Shown: positions 24,201 through 35,735, counted from the first letter of the stretch. The stretch: 64,000 bases of DNA from Fremontodendron californicum (GCA_030761205.1 JAULJL010000004.1:36800172-36864171), one strand, 5' to 3'. The notes: a model not told the origin generated them from the sequence alone. Numbers and translations: made by a program.

Positions 24201-24335
24201 AGATGGGTCAAGCATGGAATCCAACTAATCCAAGTACAGTAAAATCATGATATGAAAAAGCAATGCGAAAGCAGAAAAAGAAAACCAGCATTTGCCTATT
24301 TCTCTTACTAAATTTTTTCCAAGAAGACAAAATAC
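21250..24335. other. Helitron interior without recognised genes
   Basis: AT-rich filler. It contains an (AT)n tract (about 21871-21892), words ending in ACGCGT, and repeated AATAAATGTTGTGT and GTTAATTTAATG motifs. At 23548-23748 on the minus strand about 60 codons are open and end at a good donor (CCGGTGATC). This could be another captured exon, from a source I do not recognise. A further minus-strand candidate donor is not supported. Confidence 0.4.
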
Positions 24336-25820
24336 CTGCAGTTGATCATCACCCCGAACAAACAATTCATCACTGCCAAAGTTTCTGCAATTAACAACTT
24401 CTACAAGTTGTTCCAAAATACAGGGTTTTAAATTATAATCGCATATGTATTTATTATGATTACGAACGTAATGAATATGAAGTAAGGAACTTTTTGTGCA
24501 TGGAACAGATACTCACGGAGCAATTTCATCAGCAGGACTACCCCAATTTCCACGTCCAGCACCATCACGTTTGAATTCATTCCTGTTTATGCATAAAGAT
24601 AGATAAATGATGTGATAAATGGTTAAAGAAAACAGAATTCAACAGAGATTATAGAGAACAAATCACACAACCGAAAATGGAAATTTAAATAAAGCAAAAT
24701 ACTAACCCATGTCCAGTCCCACTGTGGCGATCATACTGCCTGAGAGGGCATTCCCCTTCTCCAGATTCTCCATCGTTAAAACCACCACGGTGACCCCCAC
24801 CGAAAGAACCTCGAGGCCCAACATAGCCACGCCTTTCAGATTGCTTCCCTCCTTCTCCATCTTCAGAGGGTCTGTACCCTCCTGAAAATCCATTGGAGTT
24901 ATCACTAACTCTGGAATCACGATTGAACCCACTGCTGCCACGTCCACGGCCACGTCCAGTACCACGGCCTCCTCCACGTCCAGACTCATTCTTTGCCTCT
25001 CTCACTATATAACAAGACAAACATGGAGAAAAAAAAAAGGAATGCAGGAATCACGATAAATGAGTAAGCACACCGCACTCCAATAATTAAAAGTGATTGT
25101 CAATAAACCAACAAAAATGTAAACAAAATCTAAGGCAAAGTTCAGCAATAAAAGCCAGGATATTACAGTGACCATATCATCCATAAGAATCACATAAGCA
25201 AAGTTCGAAACAAATTTAAAACTTCACATAGAGAAATGGACGGAACACAATTTTATAGCAAGACAAATAAAATCAATGAAGTTCACCAATTTCTTATGTT
25301 TTACCTCATTTTCAATAGTAGCATGAAACAAAAATTACACAAACCCCACTTATCCATATCAAAACACGTACAACTTCATAGCAATAGACTTGACCAAAAG
25401 AATTGCTCTAGTGACAGATAAAACTAATAAATTTCACAATTTTCTTTTCTCTTACTTCATTTCCAACTAAATAATTACACGTAAGACTTAACAAAAGAGC
25501 AGCTTAATGACAAATAAAATAATAAATTTCACAAATTTCTTTTACTTTACTTCATCTCCAATCCAATAAACAACTATAGACCAATCCAACAACCAATCCC
25601 AACAAAGATACCCCACTAATCCACTGAAACAATACATGAAATTAAAAACCCACAAATTTCACTCCTTTTTTGTATGTTATCTTCAAAACAAAACAATCAA
25701 AACAAATTAAAAAACCAAGAAGAAACAAAAGTTACCAGCTTGAGCAGGAGGAGGTGGCTTAGTGGGGAGCTTAGCAGACTTAGCCGGCTGAGCTTGAGCT
25801 GGAGACGAAGCAGGAGCTTT
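24336..25820 (-). pseudogene. Captured RGGA/Stm1-like RNA-binding protein exons
   Basis: Minus-strand exons: 25736-25820 (KAPASSPAQAQPAKSAKLPT..PAQA), 24707-25004 (VREAKNESGRGGGRGTGRG .. ERRGYVGPRGSFGGGHRGGF .. DRHSGTGHG), 24517-24582 (NEFKRDGAGRGNWGSPADEIA) and 24336-24384 (NFGSDELFVRGDDQLQ, unrecognised). All have AG/GT borders, and their phases (1, 0, 2, 0 on exit) join without stops. The RGG repeats, the PAQAVREA junction and KRDG.GRGNWG identify the plant RGGA family (hyaluronan/mRNA-binding, Stm1-like), ribosome- and mRNA-associated proteins. The family's N-terminal DLL region and the acidic C-terminal half are missing, so this is a captured internal part of a donor gene, not the gene itself. 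Changes such as PLRQY where RRAFE-like is usual show drift. Confidence 0.85.
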
Positions 25821-25897
25821 CTTAGGCAAAAAATTTAGGGATGGGCAAGAAACAAGCTAATAAAGTCCAACACACAATTAAGAGGGAATTTGAGAAC

Positions 25898-26002
25898 CTT
25901 GAGATACTCATCTACATCAGCCTTCATCTGTTTTGCTTTAAGAGCAGCATCAACCTCAGAGAGGATGCGAGGGGGTTCTCTGATTTCTGGAAGCAAATCA
26001 AT
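25898..26002 (-). pseudogene. Captured exon of unrecognised gene
   Basis: A 105-base minus-strand exon (35 codons, phase 0 on both sides) between acceptor TGTGCAG and donor AAGGTTCTC. It reads IDLLPEIREPPRILSEVDA and ends KADVDEYLK. It is amphipathic and charged, and I do not recognise the family. It could come from CDC48's neighbour, from the RGGA donor's own region, or from a third gene. It sits in frame between the CDC48 and RGGA exons. Confidence 0.6.
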
Positions 26003-26728
26003 CTGCACACCAAGTGATTAAAGAATTAATTTCATGATTAAACAATCTGAAAAAAAAAGATCAAGCATGATGAATTGACACCTTTAAGTTGGATCAATTA
26101 AAGAACTTAAAAACACACACACAATCTTGCTTAGCTTAAGTTTATCTCTCTTGTAAAACAAAAAATTACATAACACAAAAGCACAAAATTCCATAATTCT
26201 CATATTTCTTTTTGTCTTTTGCAATTTCTCCGGAAACAAACAGAAGAATAATGTAAACTACACCAAAACCAAAACAAAACAACAAAAGAACCGGAAAAAA
26301 AAAAGTTAAAGATAAAAACTTATGCCATTTCTTTCTTCAGCAAACTTGAGAAAGAAAACCCAGATCCCCTAAAGAACAAAAGAATTCAGCTTTTTTGTTA
26401 TCAAACAATTACAAACAAAACCCATAAAAAAAAAAAACTCTACAGCCTTTTTAAAGAACCCTTCAACCGAAATTCAAAGATAAAAAGAGAAAGAGAGAGA
26501 TGAAGAGAACTTTAGTGAGAGAAAGAGAATTTAGAGAGAAAAAACGGAGAGAGAGAGAGGTTTATCAACCATTGACCGGTACCACCAGTAATGTTTGACC
26601 ATTCTCTCCTTCTCTCTCTCTGTAAAAATCTCGGTTTCTTCTCATTTTCAGATGTCTCTAAGAAAGCAAAAAAAAGATAAAAAGGAAAGAAAACCGGAGA
26701 AGTAATGAAAACCAGTACATAGTATTAC

Positions 26729-26930
26729 CTCTTGAAGCTTCCTTTTAACATTTTCGAGGCCTCCAATATCTTCCCAACTGACATTGGGCACTTCAACAAC
26801 CTGACCAAGTGTAGAAAAAAAATATTAGAAAAGGAACTGACCCCAGAAATAATAATCATCAAAGAATCTGTTATCACAATAGAAGTATCTTGGTTATACT
26901 CACAGTTTCAGGCAGTGCCCATGGATTGCG
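26729..26930 (-). pseudogene. Captured CDC48 AAA-ATPase exons
   Basis: Two minus-strand exons: 26904-26930 (RNPWALPET) and 26729-26800 (VVEVPNVSWEDIGGLENVKR, 24 codons, then KLQE). They are separated by a 103-base intron with GTGAGT and AG ends. In CDC48/p97, SNPSALRETVVEVPNVSW lies at the start of the second ATPase domain, so this is the edge of D2. The Walker A and B motifs are not included, so no ATPase activity is possible. The donor after LQE is GTAATAC. Confidence 0.88.
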
Positions 26931-27045
26931 GAGAAAGAGAGAGAAAAAAGAAGAAGAAAACAAAAGGGAGGTTACGCGTGAATATTAAATGAGGGGCAGA
27001 TACATAAACGCGTGAATATTTAATGGGGCAGTTATACGGTAAGCA

Positions 27046-27059
27046 AAACGACGTCGTTT
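27046..27059. promoter_or_regulatory. Palindromic ACGT element near Helitron 5' end
   Basis: AAACGACGTCGTTT is a perfect 14-base palindrome with a central ACGT core, about 70 bases inside the Helitron's 5' end and upstream of the captured CDC48 exons on the same strand. ACGT cores are bZIP binding sites. Whether this one drives a transcript across the captured exons is inference. Confidence 0.4.
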
Positions 27060-27357
27060 CATGGGACAGAGTGAATAGTACGGGACAGATGTCAGCATGG
27101 AGCTCATTAGTTGAGCTTTAATATAGATGAATAATGAATAATTTTTGGCAATTAAAACTGAGTAACAAGTACTTGGACGAGTTCACTAGGTCAATTGAAA
27201 GAATTTAGGTTTGACCTCTGGTGGCCGGTGGGCACATGAGTCATTTGCTCCAGAAATAAATTGTGATTAAAAATAGCAGAGTTTGTAATAAAAATTAATC
27301 ATGATATTTTTTTGTTTGTTTGCCCCTTGCAAAATGTCATCATTATCATGAAATTAA

Positions 27358-29616
27358 TGTAGACACCGGATTTTATCCGGATATAATTTTTTATTATTAA
27401 AATAAAAAAACAAAAAAAAAAGGAAAAATCAGAAAAACAAAAAAAATAAAATTTTTTGGATAATTCCAAAAATTAAAGGAAAAATCAAAAGAAATTCGAA
27501 ATTAATACAAAATGAGAAAAACAAGTTTGGGTTAAAATAAACTACCTCTTTGGATTGAAATTGGACTTTAAAAAATGAGATTAAATTGAAATTTCTAATC
27601 CTAGTGGAACTAAATCTCTTCTCTATAAAAAGAACCCAAGCACCACAATCAGAAGACAGATCAGAAAATATCAGAAATCAAAGAGAGTTAGAAGCAATTA
27701 TAGGTTTTTTCGAAATAAAAAAAATACTTTTTTTTTTAGAGAAAAAGTTCGAAAATTCAAAAGTGAGAGTTAGAGTTTGTTTCGAAAAAAGTTTTTGAGA
27801 AAGAAAAGTTGTGTTTTAATTAGAGGAAACACATACTAAAAGTTGGTGGCCATTCGACGACCGACGGAGTAGATCGGAGGAGGTGAAGTTTCGAACTTCA
27901 ATTTCAGATCTAGGAAATTCTAGAGAGATTCGGAAAAAACTAATTTGATATTTGAAAAGAGGAGACCGAAAGGAATTTTTGGTGATTTTTCGGGAATTTT
28001 TTGACCACCGGCACCGGCGGCGACGGCGGCGGCGGCAGCAGCGGCGGCGGCACCTCACCGGAATCTGGAAAAATCTGGGTTTGGTATTCTTGGTGTTCTT
28101 GGTGTTCTTGAAGAATTGTAGAGAAAAAGAAGATTTTTGGTAAAAAAAAAAAAAAAGTAAAGTCTAACCAAACAAAAAAAAAATCTTTTTAGAAACAGCA
28201 GGGGGCCCGAGCCAGCAGGCCCGCGCGCGGCCAGCGTGGCCCGCGCCTGGGCTGCCCCCTGCTGTCTTCATTCTTCCTTTGTTTCAATTTGGCTTTGCTT
28301 TTACGTTAATAGTTCTTTCACTGTTTGCATTTTTTTTTTGTCTTATTTGCTTTTGTCTTTTTATGTTTTTATTTTATTATTTATTATTTATTTACTAATA
28401 GTTTATTTTAGTTCTTTTTTTTTTTTTGCAGGTTCTATATTATATTATTATTTGTATATTAGTATTAGTATTAGTATTATTATTATTATTTATTATTTTA
28501 CTAACCATATATATATTTTAAAGAAAACTATTATTATCATATTATATTATATTATATTATATTATTATGTTATATTATATATTTTATATATTTAGTGTAT
28601 ATTAATAATTGAATATTTTTAACATTAATAATTATTTATTTTTTAGATTAGATTAATTCAATTGAAGAATAGTTATTTTTAAATAAATAAATTGAGATTT
28701 TTCCAATGATGAAATTCAAAGAAATTCGAATGGTTAATTTCTGAGAAATTTCTAGGTGAGAAATTTCTCTTAAAAATTCTTCAGAATGAATGGAAGGATA
28801 TTTTAAGAGATTAATTTCAATACCAACAAAAATCAAAAATTTATTTTTTTTAAGAATAATTAATTTTCAAAATATTTTTTCTCTAAATTGATTTTCCATA
28901 ATAAATGCTTAATTAAAATTGAAGAATAAATTAAGATTTTTTCCGATGACGAAATTCAAGAAAGTTGCGAATGGTTGACTTTTAAGAAATTTCTAGGTGA
29001 GAAAGATTCTTTTAAAAATTCTCCAGAAAGAATGGAAGAATATTTTAAGAGATGATTTTCGATATGAAAAATCACAATTTATTTTTCAAAACAAACATTA
29101 ATAAAAATGTGGATAATTTTTGGAAGATTAATTTAAGCGAAATAACTTGGCTAAATAATTCTAACTTTTCCGACGACGGAGCCTCTTCAATAGAACGAAT
29201 GGTTTCTTTTGAATACTCTCGAGGTGAGAAAATATTTTTTAGTAATTTCTCCATAATGAATGGAAGGAAGACCTAAAAAATAATTTTCGATATTTCTAAC
29301 TTTAACAATTAAAACGAAATAGGGAAGACAAGACCAGTTAATTAAGACCTTTCAGGTATCACAAGACTAATTAGGTACTATCTCTTAGATAGGCGTTGTG
29401 AGGGTGCTAATCCTTCCTCACACGTAACCGTACCCCCGAACCTAGTTCTGATAAAGTAGACCAGAACCTATTCTTTTTAAGGTACCTTAGTCAAGCTTAG
29501 GATTACTTTAAATATGATAGATTCATAAAGGTGACTAATCACTAGATTAGATGATTAGTGGCGACTCCATTGATTTGCGTCTAGCATGCTGAATTCGTAT
29601 TTGGCACGTTATGACA
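27358..29616 (+). repeat. Gypsy-type element 5' LTR
   Basis: 2259 bp. It holds a TATA box (CTCTATAAAAAG, about 27621-27632), a CGG/GCG-rich trinucleotide run near 28013-28050, a GC-rich spot (GGCCCGCGCGCGGCC-type) near 28200-28260 and long AT tracts. Short open frames in it are repeated in the 3' LTR and are not genes. Confidence 0.95.
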
Positions 29617-29619
29617 GTT

Positions 29620-29638
29620 TGGCGACTCCACTAGGGAC
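29620..29638 (+). other. Primer-binding site of the Gypsy-type element
   Basis: TGGCGACTCCACTAGGGAC begins three bases after the 5' LTR. TGGCGACTCC-type sites at this place are seen in Ogre/Tat-like elements and prime from a tRNA other than Met (I recall Arg). The exact tRNA is not confirmed here. Confidence 0.75.
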
Positions 29639-30114
29639 TTTAGAGAGTCGAGCCATAGATTAGTCTTGTGATACTTTAGGTTTGAAATATTGGTCTTTAA
29701 GTGTTTAATTTTTATGTATTTATTTATTTATTTGTTGATTTATTTATTTATTTATTTGTTTATTTATTTATTTTTATTTTTGATTTTGATTTTTGTTATT
29801 TGTACTAACAACTTTTGTTTCATTGTACATTTATGGGTAAAACAAGGTTTGAATGTCCCTTCGCACACACGACACATTGCATATCATAAAGTCCTATACC
29901 CGGACTCGTCCCTTTTAGGAGGGGGTAAAGTACCTACGCCTCGAGAGGTGAAAACCTCCGCAACGGCTAGCGAAACACCTTCAGAGTGTAAAGTACCAAA
30001 GTCTTTGAGAGGTGATAACCTCCACCATAACTTTGAAAAATACTCTCACCTGAATTGAACCCTTCCGGTTGGAGCCTGTAATGGGTGAGGAATGGGGTGC
30101 CTTACTCATCCTAC

Positions 30115-32355
30115 ATGGATGATGTTAAGGAGCAATTTGGAGACCTTTTTAGCTTGGTCAAGTATCCTAAACCCAGCATATAAACAATACTTAAGTGGCC
30201 AAACTTTAAGATAGAGCCATATCCTGCGTTACTCCTCCAAGTCACAGTAGACACCAACTTGATTCAGGCGATGGTACATTTCTGGGACCCTTCTTATAGA
30301 TGTTTCATCTTCAATGAGGTAGACATGGTACCCACTATTGAAGAATACTCTGCAATGCTTCGTTTCAACTATCGAGACCCAGATAAAGTCTACTTGAAAA
30401 ATAAAATGGGCAATCCCAGGAAAGTTGCTAGGATGTTGGGGATCAGTCTGTCTGAAGTGGACCATCACGTCGTGGAGAAAGGTGAATATAGTTATATCAC
30501 ATGGGATTTTCTGCGAGATTTCATTATGGAGCATCTGAACGACGAAGAAGATATGAAAGCAATAGCACTTGCCCTTTATGGGATGGTTGTCTTTCCCAAA
30601 ATCTTGGGGCATGTCGAGATGGCTGTGGTAGACTTGGTTGATCAGATTGAGCACCGGTTGAATGTGGCACCAACAATATTGGCAGAAACTATCAGATCGT
30701 TGAATCACTGTCGACGATTGGGAAATGGACGCTTTACTGGATGCATACAATTATTATACATATGGATGAAAAGCCATTTTGAATGCATTAAGTCATACTT
30801 CACCTCTGACATTCCCATTCAGGAATTCTGTAACAGTGTTTGGCCGAGCCCAAAAACAAAACGCATTTCGATGTCATTTTTTCGCAAGCTCAGAAGTCGA
30901 GAAGTTGTGTGGTTAGCTAATGGGATGAAGTTTGATTCTCTGTTGTATAGTTGTGGAAATCAACCTTGGGTACCTCTTCTAGGGCTATGGGGAGTCGTTA
31001 GTTACGCACCTATTTTGGTTCTTAGGCAGGCTGGACATGAACAATTTATTCCTATGACACAAAGGCTCAACCGTTTGGAATTCTCTTATGCGGACGATGG
31101 GGCTTCAGAGAAGAAAGAAGATCTCGCCAAAGTCTGGAAACAAACCATCCGGGTCGACCAAGGTTGCATTTCGAGTGGTGTTACTGCTGAGTATCTTGTG
31201 TGGCAAGCTAGGTGAGACAAAGATGTGGTACTTCCATGGAAGAGAAATTCAGATATCCCAGCTCAGCTCACTCAGTCAGACTCAGTACTAGAATTTGAGT
31301 TAACCAAAAGGAAATCACGCGAAGAAGAAGATGAAATAGAGCAGGAAAACCAAAGATCGCGAGTGAAGATAAAAAGAATAGAAGACAACCAATCTGAGCA
31401 AAAAATTCGTGAATTGGATCATGAATGCAAGGTATGGAAGACGGCTTTTGAGCGATTAGATGATTTGTTTTCGCAAAGGGTTTTAGAGCTTGAAGATATG
31501 GGAGTAAAAAAGTAAGAGATATGTTTGGAATACATGAAAAAGAAAGAAAAGTGCCAAGAGTTAACTCAGAAGCTCGAGAGAATGGAAAGGGAATATGGAC
31601 AAAAGCAGGATTTCCTTAGGAATTTATTAGACCAGATTTGTAAAAGCACTCGCAAGGCAGAAGAAATGAACAACAGGATTGAAGGGTTGAAGGCAAATGT
31701 GCATCCGAAAGACATGAGAGGTCAACTGGGAGTATAAGTTATTGCTTTAGAGGGAACGGTTGAAGAATTTGGACATGATATTCAAGAGATGAAAGAACAG
31801 CTTTTGAAGATGGTTGAAAGTATTCCTCGAGAATATCCATCACCTTTGGATCAACCGCATGCGTTCGGTGGCTCGCATGATGAATCAAAACACCTAATTC
31901 CCAGCACAAAGTCTTCTGATTGGATACCATTTCAGATACCTAAGAAAGAAACACCATGCTTCACATCATCACCGCAGATTGGTCCGCACGCAGACAGATA
32001 TCGTGGTGTCACTTCTCGACTAGTTTTTGGGCCTGTTAATCAGAAAAAACGATGTAGTAATCGAGATAGAACTCCTATTGATCCAATTCCAATGACTTAC
32101 ACGGAGTTACTTCCCCAGCTTTTTCAAGCCAATTTTATTGGACCAATTTATCCGAAAGGTTTAAAACCTCCTTATCCTAAAGGTCACGATGCCAATACTA
32201 CCTGTGGTTATCATGTTGGAATTTCAGGCCACTCTACTGAAAATTGTGAAATTTTGAAGCAGAAAGTACAGAGTCTGATTAAAGCAGGGTTTTTGAGCTT
32301 CGAAAAGAAGATAAAGCCGGATGTTGAGGGGATCTCATCAATGGCGGCACTTTAA
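30115..32355 (+). pseudogene. Gag-like DUF7745 frame with four in-frame stops
   Basis: One frame runs from ATG 30115 (MDDVKEQFGDLFSLVKYPKP) to TAA 32353, 747 codons. It is broken by TAA 30181, TGA 31213, TAA 31513 and TAA 31735 but has no frameshift. In order: a DUF7745-type region (MVHFWDPSYRCF, NEVDMVPTIEEYSAMLRF, FYGMVVFP-like, ..QPWVPLLGLWGVVSYAP), a charged coiled coil (about 31290-31710), and a C-terminal region with YTELLPQLFQANFIGPIYP, CGYHVGISGHSTENC and LIKAGFLSF. The last is the zinc-knuckle-like end seen in the gag of such elements. The clean frame with only point stops suggests recent loss or inheritance from an already dead master copy. Confidence 0.85.
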
Positions 32356-35173
32356 CTTTGGAGACTTTGGGATGATTGGAATTTGAAGTCCGAAGATGAA
32401 GGATGTCACTCGAAATTCAATCTGGAGGAACTTTTGATGTTTTCATTTTTGGCATGACATTTTTAAACATTGTTTAGGTGCTTTAGGAGATTTGTTTTTT
32501 TTTTGTTAGGAATAGCTTATGTTTGCATTTTTTTTTCGATCTTGAATAAAACGGTGATTATTGTTAAGAATGAACTTGGCAATCCATTCCTTTGTCTAGT
32601 TTCAAATCAGACTACATAAAAGCTTGATTTCTTTGATGCCTAAATTTGAAATGTCGTGAACCTCACCTTTCTTTTGACCAGGAAATGCATCCTAAAAGGT
32701 TAATGATCTTCGTTTAAACAATGAGCAATGAAATGATCATTTGATTTGCAAAATATTTTTTTGAGAACCAATTCATGAGGCACTCTCTTGAAATAATCTA
32801 GATTTTGGTAATTTGATAAATGTCAAGGCTATCTAGAGCTTTAAACATATCACTCCTAAGTTTCTCAACCATGCCCGGACTTTTGTTTTCCCGAATAGTG
32901 TCCTTTACTCACATATTGGGGGGAAATTACCTTAAAAGCCATATTTTTTCTAGTATCCTTGAATGCTTTGACTTGAGTAACATCCATTTTCACCCAGTTA
33001 TCCTTTGTCATATCTTGGGGTAGGATTACCAAAGAGTCGAATACCTGATTTTTTTTTGCACGCCATTACCGACTGGTGCAAACTTTGTTTTCCTCTATGA
33101 TAGAATGAAATTGTATGGACACTTAGAGAGAACCGGAATAAGGAGAATTATTGGGTTGGACCTTCATTTGGATAGGCACATTGAGAGGATGCATGAGTTG
33201 CAAAAAAAAAAAAAAAAAAAAAGAAACTGTGATATCATGCATATGAGATATTCAAATGGTTTTAATGGCAATTCTTATTATCTACTCCACCTGGGGTTTG
33301 CTCTTCAATGGAAATATTCATACTGGAAATGAGAAATGGCCATCTTTCGTATTCCTTTCACAAAATGAGAAATTATCCTTTGCTACCCCCCTTTGAGCCT
33401 ATTGGATTCTTGTTTTTTGAATGAACCTTGACCAAGGATCACCCTCCACATCGGGGGGCAAGTGTGAAGAATTATCTTTCTATGGAAGGTCATACGTTTG
33501 GATCATATTTCTACACCATGATTGCTTTATGTCAGGGGGAAAATATTGAAATGGATTGAGTTTCAAATTTTCAAACTCACTTTATGATAGGAAAGTCTGT
33601 AAAAAAAAAAAAAGGAAAAAAATGAAAGAAAAAAAAATAATAAAAAAAAAAGAGAAAAAAAAAAGGTTCGCCAGATGAAATCCTCATGAAGAGAAATGAT
33701 CCATGGTTTGATGAGAAGTAGAAATGTTGAAATCCTCAAGAGAAATGATCCGTGGTTTGATTACCTTCGAAGAAAGATATGAGATATTTTGAGATGAAGA
33801 AATGATCCTTGGTTTAATAACCTTTAAACACATTTTTGAGCCTGATTATCCTTTTTTTCATAACCCTAAACCTTGGCCTACATTACAAGCTTGAAAAGTC
33901 CATTTTGATCAAGTATGAATGTTTAAGTTGAAGAGTTTTTCCTCAGATTTTATCTCATCCTTTTGAATTGTCATTGAAGAAATTTGAATATTCAAATGCA
34001 TGGTAGAGCAAAAAAAAAAAGCAACTCTGCATAACTGTGCCAAGGCCTAACAAGAATTTCAAAAGAGATGATATTTTGAACCCATCAGGAAACACCGAAC
34101 ATTCTTGAGAGACTTGAGAAGGTCAACACCATTTGGATGACTTAGCCCGAAATCAGAAATCCTTCTCCTTTCTTGTCCAAAATTTTGAACCCATCATAGA
34201 TAGTCTTGACATTTGTTGAATTGTTATTTATCCAGAAACTTAGAAAGAGTTCCAAAATGGATTGTGTTTTCAAGATAAAACTTTTTGTGAAAACCTGATT
34301 GTTGAAGGAAATTCATTGTGAGTTTAGATGAAGAAACATTGATTTTTCCCTTATATGAAGAAGTTTTCCTTTGATAACCAAAACCTTTACAAATTGAAAT
34401 AGTCAATGAGCCAAACTGTGATTCGCCTTGTCTATTCTTGCAGTAATTACCAGTTTTTTTTAAGATCTAAAGTTGCATTTTTGTTTAATGGGGATTTGAT
34501 TTTTGAATATGAAAAATAGTAATGTTTCTAGGGGCAATTGGGGCATGATTTGAAAATGAGAAAAGTTTTTGGACAATTTCTTTCTTTTCAAAGAATTTTC
34601 AAAAAAAAAATGCAACATGAGAACATTCAGGATGCATATTTGAGTTTTGAATCAGTTTGATAAGAGTGACATTTTTGGGGCAAAGAATGAGAAGGCTTTT
34701 TACCATGATGAGAAAATGGTTTTGAGAAATGGAATTTATTGAGTTGGTAAATGGCAGGGTAGGCTCTTTTGCAGCATCGGCATTGAAGATTTTTCGCTTG
34801 GAATTTGACTGTGCTTAAAGATGAGATTCTGGGAATAAATGAGAATGAAATGAGAACAATGAAAGTTTGCAAATGTATCTGTTTAAAAGCTTTGGAACTA
34901 AAAGGTGTTGTGATCAACTGATAGAATTAGTGGAGGTCAGCCTGGTTCTAAGTCAACGTTTGGAAGATTAAAAGATGATGACACGATGAGCTTGAGTATT
35001 CTTTTGTCATAGTTAAAGATTCATGATATTAGTTTGCATTCCATCACATGACATTTATTTTATATAATTGCATTCATGAAAGATTTTAGATTTTGAAATT
35101 TGAAATTAATTTTTTTTAAGGATGGTTCTTTTCAAGGTAAGAGTTTTGAGCATTCAGTTGAGGAAAGCAAAAA
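32356..35173. other. Gypsy-type element interior, noncoding
   Basis: This is where pol would be expected, but none of its motifs are seen. It is A-rich, with poly-A runs at about 33200, 33600-33665 and 34010. A short repeated phrase (GAAATGATCC(A/G/T)TGGTTT) occurs three times between about 33690 and 33810. It looks like structural filler of a LARD-like element. Confidence 0.6.
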
Positions 35174-35735
35174 GGGGTATCTTTTCAAATCCTCCGGGTA
35201 TCTTTTCAAAACCTCCGGGTATTTTTTTCAAAACCTCCGGTTATCTTTTCAAATCCTCCGGGTATCTTTTCAAATCCTCAGGGTATCTTTTCAAAACCTC
35301 CGGGTATCTTTTCAAATCCTCCGGGTATCTTTTCAAATCCTCCGGGTATCTTTTCAAATCCTCCGGGTATCTTTTCAAATCCTCCGGGTATCTTTTCAAA
35401 ACCTTCGGGTATCTTTTTTCAAAACCTCCGGGTATCTTTTCAAATCCTCCGGGTATCTTTTCAAATCCTCCGGGTATCTATTCAAAACCTCCGGGTATCT
35501 TTTCAAATCCTCCGGGTATCTTTTCAAAACCTCCGGGTATTTTTTTCAAAACCTCCTGGTATCTTTTCAAATCCTCCAGGTATCTTTTCAAATCCTCCGG
35601 GTATCTTTTCAAATCCTCCGGTATCTTTTCAAAACCTCCGGGTAATTTTTCAAATCCTCCGGGTATCTTTTCAAAACCACCGTTTAATTTTTCAAAGCCT
35701 TTGGGCATCTTTTCCAAACCTCTGAGAACCGTTTT
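35174..35735 (+). repeat. 21-bp tandem repeat array (about 26 copies)
   Basis: Unit GGGTATCTTTTCAAATCCTCC, with AAACCTCC as a common variant. It is about 26 units long with point changes and a few extra T bases. The unit length is a multiple of three, so long open frames arise by chance in several frames. These are not proteins. It lies in the 3' untranslated part of the Gypsy-type element. Confidence 0.95.

Larger units (their letters stand above)
21222..27127 (-). mobile_element. Non-autonomous Helitron carrying captured exons
   Basis: Read on the minus strand, it starts TCTATATTAAAGCTCAAC (27127 downward) and ends with a hairpin (CCCGCG, six-base loop, CGCGGG), then TTTTCACTAA (to 21222). 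TC at the 5' end, CTRR at the 3' end and a GC-rich hairpin about 10 bases before it are the defining features of Helitrons. The host bases at the ends are A and T, as expected for their AT target, and there is no target duplication or terminal inverted repeat. UGT copy B is continuous on either side, which fixes the borders independently (a short TGAATAATGAATAA stretch after the right end is extra). It is 5906 bp long. No Rep/helicase coding is seen, so it needs help in trans. It carries exons of at least two host genes, all on its own strand. Confidence 0.88.
20300..27215 (+). pseudogene. UGT91-like pseudogene (copy B), split by two insertions
   Basis: Matches the intact UGT (copy C) from its middle to its end, in three pieces. 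20300-20555: GTCGAACCTGACGCGCTTCG, CGCCATCACTGACAAG and AAATGGCTTGATAG. 20713-21221: FYVALGSEV to the end of the PSPG box, including GGFLTHCGWSSVI and LFPGPSSDLG, then ANAHAMKD. 27128-27215: TTTTTGGCAATT, GAGTAACAAGTACTTGGACG and TTCATTG-like. A 157-bp retroposon and a 5.9-kb Helitron fill the gaps. The N-terminal half with the catalytic His is missing and the first piece is frameshifted. It was already broken or became so after these insertions. It is non-functional as a UGT. Confidence 0.9.

Noticed and set aside
27119..27140. Alternative Helitron 5' ends at TCATTATTC or TCATCTATA
   Set aside because: These TC dinucleotides are preceded by T rather than A. TCTATATTAA preceded by A fits the AT target best.
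27816..28143. Arg-rich small frames in the Gypsy-type LTRs
   Set aside because: They come from a CGG/GCC trinucleotide run, are present in both LTRs and on both strands, and lack domains.
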